From an uncultured Bacteroides sp. (GTDB lineage: Bacteria; Bacteroidota; Bacteroidia; Bacteroidales; Bacteroidaceae): a stretch of 64,000 nt of DNA. Of the stretch, positions 50,850-61,285 are shown piece by piece (within the stretch, counting starts at the first letter, position 1; every line of letters starts with the position of its first letter). The translations under genes were made by a program, and so were the position numbers. The notes under the pieces were generated by a model. It searched no databases. It saw nothing but the letters and a program-made list of their open reading frames with translations, and had not been told where the DNA came from. The DNA lies in contig NZ_OY787464.1 in the NCBI RefSeq assembly GCF_963678845.1, positions 62,001 to 126,000 of the forward strand. The letters are read 5' to 3'.

Positions 50850-51623
50850 ATGAAGTTAATCTCATTTGATTTAAATGCTGATATGGGATTCTTAAAGAAG
50901 CCAGATATCAACGAAAAAATATATTTGACTTATAATATTTTACACAAACCTGCACTTTTAGGAATATTGGGGGCAATTGCAGGATATAAAGGATACGAAG
51001 AAAATAGTAAATTTCCTGAATACTATCAGAAATTGAAGCATCTTAAAATAGGGCTTGAGCCACTTAACAGTGATAAAGGAAATTATAGTAAAACTATAAT
51101 AACCTATAGTAATACTACAGGACTGGCGAGTAATGAAGATGGAGGAAATCTCATTGTAACAGAACAAACATTGCTTAAACCTTCGTTCCGCTGTTATCTA
51201 TTATTAGATACAAAAAATAATAATGAAAGAATCTTGTATGAACGGATTCTTAGGCAAGAGGCTGAATATTTACCATATTTGGGCAAGAATGACTTTTCAG
51301 CTTGGTGGGATAAGGGGTGTGTGAAAGAGTATGATTATAAGGAATTTGATTTTACTACAGATTTTTATGTTTCAAGTATTTTTTTGAAAGAGTCAGCTGT
51401 AGTAAATCATTTAGTAAAATTGTCTTCTCGCCAAGATAGAGAAGAAGTGGAAAATCGTTTTTTTTATTTTGAAAGGTTACCAATTGATTTTGATGAGAGT
51501 TTATTTCAGTATCGTTTAGGTGATTTTGTGTATTCTAATGCTAGATTCGATAAAGAAATGAGATTTGATCATAATTCTCAATTTTATTTATTAGACTCAT
51601 CTTTGGTAATACAGTTATTCTAA
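50850..51623 (+). CDS. cas5: Cascade subunit Cas5
   Basis: A 257-residue Cas5 protein that caps the crRNA 5' handle in Cascade. From the ATG at 50850 it starts MKLISFDLNADMGFLKKPDINEKIYLTYNILHKPALLGILGAIAGYKG, the usual beta-strand start and glycine-containing loop of I-B Cas5. The frame could start at a TTG at 50811, but that codon lies in the hairpin. The C-terminus (FYLLDSSLVIQLF) is 4 bp before cas3. The assignment rests on position and N-terminal similarity. Confidence 0.9.
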   Translation: MKLISFDLNADMGFLKKPDINEKIYLTYNILHKPALLGILGAIAGYKGYEENSKFPEYYQKLKHLKIGLEPLNSDKGNYSKTIITYSNTTGLASNEDGGNLIVTEQTLLKPSFRCYLLLDTKNNNERILYERILRQEAEYLPYLGKNDFSAWWDKGCVKEYDYKEFDFTTDFYVSSIFLKESAVVNHLVKLSSRQDREEVENRFFYFERLPIDFDESLFQYRLGDFVYSNARFDKEMRFDHNSQFYLLDSSLVIQLF

Positions 51624-51627
51624 ATAT

Positions 51628-54366
51628 ATGAAAAGGGATAAAGCATTTTTTGAAACTATAATATTAAATTCAGATCTTTATTTTGCTCATATAGATCCTG
51701 CAAATACTCAGAGAAAAGAATTTCTGACAGAACATGCTAATTTAGTTATTTCATATTTTTATGATGTGTGTTCAAGGAATAATTTAGAGGAAATAATCTC
51801 AAAGTTAATATCAGCAATATTACCCAATAAATTTTCAAATAAAATAAGGATAAAAGAATTTATAAAACAATTGTTTATTGATAGCATTGCTTACCATGAT
51901 TTTGGAAAAGTTAATCATCTTTTTCAGCAGGTTAAAATGGGAAATAACAATTCTAATTTAATTAAAGTTAATCATCATGTACAATCTAGACATTCTATTA
52001 TAAGTACATATATTTTTTTACAACATCAATATGAATTTGTTCGCAAGCTTAAACTAAATGATAGTGAGCAATCTTTTATGGATTGGATAATATTGTGTTT
52101 TGCTTATCCTATTTTGAAGCACCATTCATCAACTATTGATGATTTAAGAGAAGATATTAAGTCGCTTTCTGAATCATTAGAATTGAAAGACTATTTGTCA
52201 TTCTTCTCAATAGAGATAAGTGATGATCATATAGATGAAATTCATAACTATGTATTAACAAAAATTGATGGTTTACTTGTCCAATTGGATAATGAATTAT
52301 TAGATCTTAGAGAAATAGAATTTCCTCTATATGCTCTTATAAAACTTTGTTCATCTTTACTTACTACATCAGATTATTTAGCGACAACGAATTTTATGAA
52401 TGGCTGGTCGAAGATGTTTGATGAATATGGCATTTTTAGTAATCAGCAGAAGGAGAAAATTGTTAGTAATATAAAAACTACACAGATATATAATAAGAAT
52501 GTTTATAATAACCTAGTGAATTTTGAATTGCTTTGTCCACAAGAGAAAAGTAATGAAAACTTGAATCGTTTACGATCAGAAATGTCTGTTGAAGTCATTC
52601 GCAATATAAGGAGCAATGCAAATAAAAGGCTTTTTTACATTGAAGCTCCAACAGGTGGTGGAAAAACAAATTTATCTATGATTGCATTAGCCGAATTATT
52701 GAAACATGATATAGATATAAGCGAAAATAATATAAATAAAGTTTTTTATGTCTTTCCTTTCACTACCTTAATAGCGCAAACTTATGAAACGCTAAAGAAA
52801 ACATTTGGGTTGGATGAATCTGAAATGATTGAATTACATTCAAAAGCTGGGTTTAAAACAAATGGAGGAGAGGATGAATACGGAGAAAATCAAAAGACTT
52901 ATTTAGATGCACTGTTTATTAATTATCCTGTAATAGTAACGTCTCATGTTAAGTTCTTTGATATTCTTACAACGAATAAGAAAGATATTAATTATATGCT
53001 GCATCGTATTGCAAATTCTGTTGTGATAATAGATGAACTACAATCATATTCGCCTGAACAGTGGGATAAATTGATTTATCTAATTGATAATTATGCGGAA
53101 TATTTTAATATTAAATTCATTCTGATGTCGGCTACTCTTCCAAAGATTGGCAAATTAACATGGGCAGAGAATATTCCTGATTTTGTATACTTAATTCAGG
53201 ATAAAGAAAAGTTTTTTCAAAATGAGAATTTTAAAGGAAGAGTCCAATTTGATTTCTCGTTGTTAAGTTTGGCTAAACCTAAGTCTAAAGAAGAGAAAAA
53301 AGAGGTTTATTTACCTCAATTATGCAATAAGCTTTATGAAGAATCGAGTAAATATTATTATAATACTGGGCGAGCATATACAATTATAGAATTTATTTTT
53401 AAGCATACAGCTAGCGAGTTTTATAAAATAGCTTACGAAATGAATAATAATTTCTTTGATCATATATTTGTGTTGTCAGGGACTATTCTTGAACCCAGAA
53501 GAAAAGAAATTATTGAATTTCTGAAAGATAAAAATAATAAGGATAAAAAGATATTGCTTATTACGACTCAAGTTGTTGAAGCGGGAGTTGATATTGACAT
53601 GGATTTAGGTTTTAAAGATAAATCTTTAGTTGACAGTGATGAACAGCTAGCTGGACGTATTAATCGTAATGTTAATAAGGATAAATGCACGTTGTTTATT
53701 TTTGATTGTGATAACGCTTCTTTCATTTATGGAAATGATAGTAGATACAATATTCTTAAATCTTCTACTCAGGAAGAATATGAACAAATATTGAGAGATA
53801 AAACATTTGATACCGTATATAATAAGGTAATTGAAAACAGGAAGAAGCATAATGAAGGTGCTATGAATATGGGATTGTCTGATTTTCAGTTAGCAATTAG
53901 AAATCTAAAATTTCCAGAAGTTAACAGATCTTTCACCTTAATTGATAATCAAAATTATTCAGTATTTGTGCAGGTTGACATTCCTGTATTTATTCCGCAT
54001 ACTGATAAATGCAATTTTTCGGAGAATGAATTGTCTTTCTTAAAAGAATTTGGAAAATATAATGCTGCTGAAAAAAATGTTTCTGGAGAAATGGTCTGGA
54101 CTCTTTATACGGAAATTATTCAATCGAAAAATGAAGACTTTGTTGAACAAAAGTTAAGAATGAAAAAGATCCAATCTATCATGTCAAAATTTGTGTTTTC
54201 CATTTTTGCACATTCTAAAGATGTTCAGCATTTGATAGAACGAGGCTATAAAGAACATGATTTCGGATTTATTCGCTTGCACGATATTATTGATAATGAT
54301 GATGCGGTTTACAACTATGAATATGGACTTGTTGATGAGAAATTGGAAGAAGCATTAATATTTTAA
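51628..54366 (+). CDS. cas3: CRISPR-associated helicase-nuclease Cas3
   Basis: A 912-residue Cas3 with an N-terminal HD nuclease and a C-terminal superfamily-2 helicase. The HD motif is YHDFGKVNHLF (H90-D91), with further histidines in KVNHHVQSRHS and LKHHSS. The Walker A is EAPTGGGKTNLS (~340-350), the Walker B is VIIDELQS and motif III is MSATLP; TQVVEAGVDIDMD and GRINRN form motifs V and VI. It degrades target DNA after recruitment by Cascade. It lies 4 bp after cas5. The whole gene is AT-rich (about 30% GC by eye). Confidence 0.95.
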   Translation: MKRDKAFFETIILNSDLYFAHIDPANTQRKEFLTEHANLVISYFYDVCSRNNLEEIISKLISAILPNKFSNKIRIKEFIKQLFIDSIAYHDFGKVNHLFQQVKMGNNNSNLIKVNHHVQSRHSIISTYIFLQHQYEFVRKLKLNDSEQSFMDWIILCFAYPILKHHSSTIDDLREDIKSLSESLELKDYLSFFSIEISDDHIDEIHNYVLTKIDGLLVQLDNELLDLREIEFPLYALIKLCSSLLTTSDYLATTNFMNGWSKMFDEYGIFSNQQKEKIVSNIKTTQIYNKNVYNNLVNFELLCPQEKSNENLNRLRSEMSVEVIRNIRSNANKRLFYIEAPTGGGKTNLSMIALAELLKHDIDISENNINKVFYVFPFTTLIAQTYETLKKTFGLDESEMIELHSKAGFKTNGGEDEYGENQKTYLDALFINYPVIVTSHVKFFDILTTNKKDINYMLHRIANSVVIIDELQSYSPEQWDKLIYLIDNYAEYFNIKFILMSATLPKIGKLTWAENIPDFVYLIQDKEKFFQNENFKGRVQFDFSLLSLAKPKSKEEKKEVYLPQLCNKLYEESSKYYYNTGRAYTIIEFIFKHTASEFYKIAYEMNNNFFDHIFVLSGTILEPRRKEIIEFLKDKNNKDKKILLITTQVVEAGVDIDMDLGFKDKSLVDSDEQLAGRINRNVNKDKCTLFIFDCDNASFIYGNDSRYNILKSSTQEEYEQILRDKTFDTVYNKVIENRKKHNEGAMNMGLSDFQLAIRNLKFPEVNRSFTLIDNQNYSVFVQVDIPVFIPHTDKCNFSENELSFLKEFGKYNAAEKNVSGEMVWTLYTEIIQSKNEDFVEQKLRMKKIQSIMSKFVFSIFAHSKDVQHLIERGYKEHDFGFIRLHDIIDNDDAVYNYEYGLVDEKLEEALIF

Positions 54367-54371
54367 TAATA

Positions 54372-54884
54372 ATGGATATTACAGCGACATTAGTAAATCT
54401 TTATCATGTATGTAAACGTGAACTTTGGTTACATGCCAACGGTATTCGTTTTGAGGATACTTCTGATCTAGTTTTTGAAGGAAAGCTGATTCATGAAGAA
54501 TCTTATCCGCAACGTTCTTCAAAATATGAAGAGGTTGAGATGGATGGGATTAAGGTGGATTTTTATGATCCCAAAAACAAGGTGATTCATGAAATAAAAA
54601 AATCGGATAAAATAGACAGAGCACATGAATGGCAACTGAAATATTATCTGTATGTATTTGAACGTAATGGAATTATTGGGGTAACTGGCATTCTGGAATA
54701 TCCGGTATTAAGAAAGACAGATAGTGTGTTACTAACCGATATTGACAGGGGAACAATTCTCACTATGGAGAAGGAGATAAAAGCAATTATAGAAAGCGAG
54801 GACTGTCCTCCTTTGGAGAAAAAACGGATCTGTAAAAGTTGTAGTTATTATGATTTCTGCTATAGCAGGGAGGAGGAAGAATGA
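54372..54884 (+). CDS. cas4: CRISPR-associated nuclease Cas4
   Basis: A 170-residue RecB-like nuclease with an iron-sulfur cluster that trims and selects spacers with a correct PAM. Motifs are the N-terminal cysteine in NLYHVCKRELWLHANG, LIHEESYPQ, VDFYDPKN...VIHEIKKSDK (metal-binding D-E-K) and the C-terminal cysteine cluster RICKSCSYYDFC. It is 5 bp after cas3 and overlaps cas1 (ATGA), so Cas4 and Cas1 are co-translated, which fits their physical complex. Confidence 0.94.
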   Translation: MDITATLVNLYHVCKRELWLHANGIRFEDTSDLVFEGKLIHEESYPQRSSKYEEVEMDGIKVDFYDPKNKVIHEIKKSDKIDRAHEWQLKYYLYVFERNGIIGVTGILEYPVLRKTDSVLLTDIDRGTILTMEKEIKAIIESEDCPPLEKKRICKSCSYYDFCYSREEEE

Positions 54885-55897
54885 AGAAGACGTATTATTT
54901 ATTTAATCCAGGTACTTTAGAGAGGCGGGATAATACTTTAAAGTTTACTCCGATATCTGATTTGGAAGCGGAATCTCCAATTCATGGAAGTCCGCGCTAT
55001 CTTCCGGTTGAGGATATTAACGAGTTCTATGCTTTTGGCTCATTAACGGCTAATAGCGCATTGTTCAACTTCCTTGGTCAGAAAGATATTGCGGTGCATT
55101 TCTTCGATTATTATGAGAATTACACCGGCTCTTTTATGCCTCGTGATTCTCTGTTGTCGGGAAGAATGTTGCTGGCTCAGACTTCTGCTTACCAGGATAA
55201 GAAGAGGCGGATTATCATTGCTCAGAAATTCATAGAAGGAGCTGCCTTTAATATGTTGAAGAATCTTCAGTATTATAATAGGAGAGGGAAGGACATGGAA
55301 GATATCATGGACTTAATAAAGGCTTATTCGGAAAAGATTCCTCTATCAAATACTGTGGAAGAGTTGATGGGTATTGAAGGAATGATTCGTCAGACTTATT
55401 ATGATGCGTTCAACTTGATTTTGAATGACTTTGAGATGGGAAATCGTTCTAAACAACCTCCCCGGAATGAAGTAAATGCGTTGATTTCATTTGGAAATAT
55501 GATTTGCTATACACTTTGCTTACGTGCTATTCATCAGACTCAGTTAAACGCAACAATCAGTTACCTTCATACTCCGGGTGAAAGAAGATATTCGTTGGCT
55601 CTTGACGTAGCGGAAATATTTAAACCAATAATCGTTGACCGTGTTATATTTAAAGTGCTAAACAAAAAAGAGATTCAGGAAAAACATTTTGATAAGAAAC
55701 TGAATAAATGCTTGCTGAACTCATCTGGAAAGAAAATCTTTGTGAAAGCTCTGGAAGATAGACTTGAGGAGACCATTCAGCATCGTAGTTTGAAACGCAA
55801 CGTCAGCTACCGACATCTGATAAAACTGGAATGTTACAAATTGACTAAGCATTTACTTAAGATAGAAGAGTATAAACCTTTTAAAATGTATTGGTAG
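54881..55897 (+). CDS. cas1: CRISPR-associated integrase Cas1
   Basis: A 338-residue Cas1b integrase that, with Cas2, inserts new spacers at the leader end. It starts MKKTYYLFNPGTLERRDNTLKFTP. The catalytic residues lie in ALISFGNMICYTLCLRAIH..., with the conserved glutamate in the NEVNALISFGN region, the histidine in ISYLHTPGERRYSLALDVAEIFKP and the aspartate in DVAEIFKPIIVDR. The C-terminal helices are rich in lysine. It overlaps cas4 by 4 bp and ends 2 bp before cas2. Confidence 0.96.
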   Translation: MKKTYYLFNPGTLERRDNTLKFTPISDLEAESPIHGSPRYLPVEDINEFYAFGSLTANSALFNFLGQKDIAVHFFDYYENYTGSFMPRDSLLSGRMLLAQTSAYQDKKRRIIIAQKFIEGAAFNMLKNLQYYNRRGKDMEDIMDLIKAYSEKIPLSNTVEELMGIEGMIRQTYYDAFNLILNDFEMGNRSKQPPRNEVNALISFGNMICYTLCLRAIHQTQLNATISYLHTPGERRYSLALDVAEIFKPIIVDRVIFKVLNKKEIQEKHFDKKLNKCLLNSSGKKIFVKALEDRLEETIQHRSLKRNVSYRHLIKLECYKLTKHLLKIEEYKPFKMYW

Positions 55898-55899
55898 TT

Positions 55900-56163
55900 A
55901 TGTATGTGGTGCTTGTATATGATTTTGGAGAAAAGCGAGTGGCGAAGATGCTGAAGCTTTGTCGTAAATACCTGAATTGGATTCAGAACTCCGTTTTTGA
56001 AGGTGAGATATCCGAGGCTCGACTACACGAAATGCTTATTTTTGCCAAGAAGTTTATGAAAGAAGAGGAGGATAGTATCATCATTTTTAAAGGAAGAGAC
56101 GTTACGTGGACAGAGAAACAAATTGTTGGGAAAGAACGTAGTAGCATTGATATTTTCTTATAG
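55900..56163 (+). CDS. cas2: CRISPR-associated Cas2
   Basis: An 87-residue ferredoxin-fold protein, the dimeric centre of the Cas1-Cas2 integrase. It starts MYVVLVYDFGEKRVAKMLKLCRKYLNWIQNSVFEGEI and has the conserved beta1 aspartate in VYDFG; the C-terminal IIIFKGRDVTWTEK completes the fold. The frame begins at a TTG at 55891, inside cas1, so the ATG at 55900 is chosen. It is the last cas gene; a terminator lies about 90 bp downstream within the leader. Confidence 0.95.
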   Translation: MYVVLVYDFGEKRVAKMLKLCRKYLNWIQNSVFEGEISEARLHEMLIFAKKFMKEEEDSIIIFKGRDVTWTEKQIVGKERSSIDIFL

Positions 56164-56374
56164 ACAGTTGTCTGTCTGCCTCTAAAAGATTTATTTATTC
56201 TTTGAATAATATTAATTAGTTCTTTGACTTATTGAAAATCAGCTATTTATCATATATGTCGATCACCAGGGATTTTTATATAATTGGTGATCGACATTTT
56301 TTTGAAAGAAAATTACTATTTTTGCATTAGTTATTCGATTGATATTCAATGCCAAACTTTGTGTCGATCGAAGG
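56164..56374 (+). promoter_or_regulatory. CRISPR leader
   Basis: 211 bp of AT-rich DNA between cas2 and the first repeat. It holds the cas terminator (56256-56303), a -7 box TATTTTTG (56317-56324) that could start the array transcript, and a palindrome ATTGATATTCAAT (56338-56350), 24 bp before repeat 1. Spacers nearest to this end should be the newest. Confidence 0.85.
56256..56303 (+). terminator. Cas operon terminator inside the leader
   Basis: Perfect 13-bp stem ATGTCGATCACCA (56256-56268) with TGGTGATCGACAT (56285-56297), 16-nt loop and seven T. It should stop cas transcription 70 bp before the first repeat, so the array needs its own promoter. Confidence 0.9.
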
Positions 56375-59300
56375 CTATTAATCGTACCTTATGGAATTGA
56401 AATCTTAAATGATGAGGTTTTAAAGGCTAATGAAGCTTTCTATTAATCGTACCTTATGGAATTGAAATATGTCTGAATATGTTCTTGCTAATAAAGCGCA
56501 TGATCTATTAATCGTACCTTATGGAATTGAAATCATCTTTTTATTTCTTTTGCGTTTATTGTTTCGCCAACTATTAATCGTACCTTATGGAATTGAAATC
56601 AGTGTTTAATGCAACTGATAACCCTATCATAGTAGCTATTAATCGTACCTTATGGAATTGAAATACGAAAGCGATTTTGTCCTTAAGCGTATCAATAGCG
56701 CTATTAATCGTACCTTATGGAATTGAAATAGCAGACGCAACGCAATCTGACGGTTTGCAAACCTTTCTATTAATCGTACCTTATGGAATTGAAATTACAG
56801 ATAAGCCTTTGCGGTTAGAATATCCGCATTCTATTAATCGTACCTTATGGAATTGAAATATAATACTACCTTTGGAATATGGATATCTAAGCATCCTATT
56901 AATCGTACCTTATGGAATTGAAATTCTCAAATTAAGGCTCTTACTCCATTGCTTATTCGTCTATTAATCGTACCTTATGGAATTGAAATCATATATTTAA
57001 ATAGTTAAACAGATTCATTTTCATCTATTAATCGTACCTTATGGAATTGAAATTTCTAAATTGCATATTATGAATAAAATATTTATAAGAGCTATTAATC
57101 GTACCTTATGGAATTGAAATCGGATTCTCTGTTGCTAATACTGCGGAACGTTTGTCTATTAATCGTACCTTATGGAATTGAAATATAGTCATTCTTTGAG
57201 GAGCATCATATTCTCCTGTCTATTAATCGTACCTTATGGAATTGAAATTTAATTAACAACATAATAATAATTTTTAAATTGAAGCTATTAATCGTACCTT
57301 ATGGAATTGAAATTATGTATCGAAATACGTATCTTGCGATTCTCGCTGTCCTATTAATCGTACCTTATGGAATTGAAATTAATTATACCCTGCCATTAGG
57401 GCACGCAACCAATCCTATTAATCGTACCTTATGGAATTGAAATAAATAAATATCTAAATTAGCTATCTTAGATACAGATCTATTAATCGTACCTTATGGA
57501 ATTGAAATAAAGATATGGATTTTGGTTGCTCAATCCATTCCCTACTATTAATCGTACCTTATGGAATTGAAATTAAACATAAAAACTATTATATATGAAA
57601 ATCTCTAAACTATTAATCGTACCTTATGGAATTGAAATACAAGCTGAAAAATCTATTAAACAAAAGGATAATGATCTATTAATCGTACCTTATGGAATTG
57701 AAATATATTAACGCTATAACATTTTTTATCTAGTTTATCTATTAATCGTACCTTATGGAATTGAAATTTATAAATATGCTCGCAAAGCATGTCCTTGTTT
57801 TGCTATTAATCGTACCTTATGGAATTGAAATCGTACAGAATAATCATCTATAAATTGGGCAACAGACCTATTAATCGTACCTTATGGAATTGAAATTACT
57901 TAACAACTTTAACTCCTCCGTATCCACCTTTCTATTAATCGTACCTTATGGAATTGAAATCCGTCTTGCCCATCTCCAAAAAGGATACCTCTTTCTATTA
58001 ATCGTACCTTATGGAATTGAAATGTCTGGACAACCTCTAAGTGCTTGGGCTTCTCCTCGCTATTAATCGTACCTTATGGAATTGAAATATATATACAATA
58101 GTACGTTTAACACCCGTAGTACGCTATTAATCGTACCTTATGGAATTGAAATTGTTGAACCTGTTAATGCTTTAGCTACTTCAATTGGTCTATTAATCGT
58201 ACCTTATGGAATTGAAATTCAATCCATGATTGTGTCTTTTTTGCCTTTTCCGAACTATTAATCGTACCTTATGGAATTGAAATCGCTGTACAAGGAAGAA
58301 GTAATAGCCTTACAAGCTTCTATTAATCGTACCTTATGGAATTGAAATACTTTTGAACCTAATTATGGAATAATTTCTCCAATCTATTAATCGTACCTTA
58401 TGGAATTGAAATTTCAAAAGGATGATATAACTGTTACGGAATATGCCTATTAATCGTACCTTATGGAATTGAAATCCAAATGCATCCCATGCATCAGTAC
58501 CGTTTGCGATCTATTAATCGTACCTTATGGAATTGAAATATCTTATGAAAATGTTGGTAATTCTAAAGATGCTAACTATTAATCGTACCTTATGGAATTG
58601 AAATCTTCCAATATATGTTTTTTCCGTTGTTCCTTGCAACCTATTAATCGTACCTTATGGAATTGAAATAAATGAACCTTCTGCTTATAATATTGATAAT
58701 TATCTATTAATCGTACCTTATGGAATTGAAATCGAAGTAAATCAGACTCAATTAACATAGATTCAACCTATTAATCGTACCTTATGGAATTGAAATAGAC
58801 GTTGTAACCACATAGAACGATAAGTAGATTTACTATTAATCGTACCTTATGGAATTGAAATTAAGTTAAAGTGAAGAACAGAACAGACTTAGACTGACTA
58901 TTAATCGTACCTTATGGAATTGAAATATCCTTTTAGATTGCTTGCTTATCAATACGTTTATACTATTAATCGTACCTTATGGAATTGAAATCAATCTCGT
59001 ACTAAATACAATAATACTAATATTGACTATTAATCGTACCTTATGGAATTGAAATTAGGATATCTATCTTTTTTAATAGGTTTATTATTACTATTAATCG
59101 TACCTTATGGAATTGAAATCATAAGAAAGAGCATTGCTAAGGTTATCAGAGGAGACTATTAATCGTACCTTATGGAATTGAAATAGATAACGGGCTTGAT
59201 AGCCAGATACAGCATTAAGAACTATTAATCGTACCTTATGGAATTGAAATATTATTAGCAATAGTAGATATTACTAATTTATTTCTATTAATCGTACCTT

Positions 59301-61191
59301 ATGGAATTGAAATCCATTATTCGTCACCAATACATCTCCAAGTCGCTTTCTATTAATCGTACCTTATGGAATTGAAATTCAAATAATTCTTGTTTTACAT
59401 CTGATATATCATTTGCTATTAATCGTACCTTATGGAATTGAAATAAATATATTGCAATCTCGATTCTCTTCTGCTGGTCAAGCTATTAATCGTACCTTAT
59501 GGAATTGAAATCTTAATAAAATTGCCTCTGATATAACACTAAATTATCTATTAATCGTACCTTATGGAATTGAAATTTACGATTAAACTTCATATTGAAA
59601 TCATCAACACCTATTAATCGTACCTTATGGAATTGAAATTCGGTTACTCCGTAAGGGTAACAATCCTCTTGACCTCTATTAATCGTACCTTATGGAATTG
59701 AAATTACATGCAACCCATCATAGTAGAATTACGGATTGAACTATTAATCGTACCTTATGGAATTGAAATATAGTTCGTTAATACCTATTTCTTTCATTAT
59801 AATTTCTATTAATCGTACCTTATGGAATTGAAATGCGTTTGTCTTTGCGGTATTAGCGGCGGTGGCAGCCTATTAATCGTACCTTATGGAATTGAAATCA
59901 GATAAGACTACTAAAGGATGAAATGGCAAAGATGGCTATTAATCGTACCTTATGGAATTGAAATGTAATAGCCATGAATGCTCCGTCTGAAGTTAATACT
60001 ATTAATCGTACCTTATGGAATTGAAATGTATTACCGTATAAATTATATACACGTTTAACTTGCTATTAATCGTACCTTATGGAATTGAAATATGGTGTGC
60101 ATTATTTGGTAATAATTTGCAAGAAGCTATTAATCGTACCTTATGGAATTGAAATCTTGTTATCTGATTCTTATATAAAATATGGTATATCCCTATTAAT
60201 CGTACCTTATGGAATTGAAATTGTTGAGCCTGTTACTGCACTTGCTAATTCTATTGCTATTAATCGTACCTTATGGAATTGAAATTTTAAAAAATCAAAT
60301 GTATGAAACATCAAAATCAGCCTATTAATCGTACCTTATGGAATTGAAATATGCATAACACTTGGTTGGAGCGTTCTGAATTTGAGCTATTAATCGTACC
60401 TTATGGAATTGAAATGAGATAAGTAATTACATAGATATTAATCCGACTATCTATTAATCGTACCTTATGGAATTGAAATAAGAAATGAACTAACAGATAC
60501 AACATCAACAGGAGACTATTAATCGTACCTTATGGAATTGAAATGTAATGCCGTACCCTGATAAAGTTGTTGGCTTATCTATTAATCGTACCTTATGGAA
60601 TTGAAATGTTAGTACGCCAAATGTTTGATAAGCTACAGGTTTACTATTAATCGTACCTTATGGAATTGAAATAAAAGATTGACACCAATTGCAGGGCGAC
60701 GGGAGCTCTATTAATCGTACCTTATGGAATTGAAATTTCTCATGAAGGTAGAGGTATAATAAAGTATTTTTACTATTAATCGTACCTTATGGAATTGAAA
60801 TATTCGATGCGCTTGTTTCCTTCTGTTACAATATCGGGCTATTAATCGTACCTTATGGAATTGAAATTATGTAAAATATGGTATATCTTGTAATCGTTCT
60901 TCCTATTAATCGTACCTTATGGAATTGAAATTGTTTACAAGATGACAAACAATCAGCTTCGTCCGCCTATTAATCGTACCTTATGGAATTGAAATTAATA
61001 ACTACCATCAACGTGGTTAGGTGGTATTGTTACTATTAATCGTACCTTATGGAATTGAAATAGCAATCCTGAAATAAAGAGGAAGCCTAATCCAAAACTA
61101 TTAATCGTACCTTATGGAATTGAAATCCATATTGGAAGCCAAGAGCTGAGGAATAATACCAACTATTAATCGTACCTTATGGAATTGAAAT
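56375..61191 (+). CRISPR. Type I-B CRISPR array, 75 repeats and 74 complete spacers
   Basis: 75 copies of a 29-bp direct repeat (starts CTATTAATCGTACC, ends GGAATTGAAAT), first at 56375 and last at 61163, counted one by one. All copies appear identical, with no degenerate last repeat. The 74 spacers are 34-38 bp. The 3' end ATTGAAAT matches the 8-nt handle typical of type I-B and fits transcription left to right. The leader and cas genes are on the left. After the last repeat, 23 bp of spacer-like DNA precede an IS66 element, so the array seems cut off. ORFs called inside it are repeat-derived. Confidence 0.97.
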
Positions 61192-61214
61192 TTGAAAAAG
61201 CAGTTTGATATAAT
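61192..61214 (+). CRISPR. Interrupted spacer 75 (left part)
   Basis: 23 bp between the last repeat and the IS66 end, shorter than any full spacer (34-38 bp). The final 8 bp (GATATAAT) are the expected target duplication for IS66. Confidence 0.6.
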
Positions 61215-61260
61215 GTAAGCCTTCGGTGAAATGTATCTTTTATCCTAATTGCTTTCTTTT

Positions 61261-61268
61261 TATTTTTG
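61261..61268 (+). promoter_or_regulatory. -7 promoter box of IS66 tnpA
   Basis: TATTTTTG, 17 bp upstream of the tnpA ATG. Confidence 0.6.
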
Positions 61269-61285
61269 CCTAAAAACAAAGCATT

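Noticed and set aside
46925..56163. Type III components (Cas10, Csm/Cmr)
   Set aside because: No palm-domain GGDD protein or Csm/Cmr genes are present; the gene set is purely type I-B.
57884..60282. Short open frames in the CRISPR array encoding repeated LLIVPYGIE segments
   Set aside because: They are translations of the direct repeat and have no independent support as genes.
56375..61191. Self-targeting spacers against genes in this window
   Set aside because: I looked for spacer matches by eye and saw none; a full search of the whole genome would be needed to exclude them.
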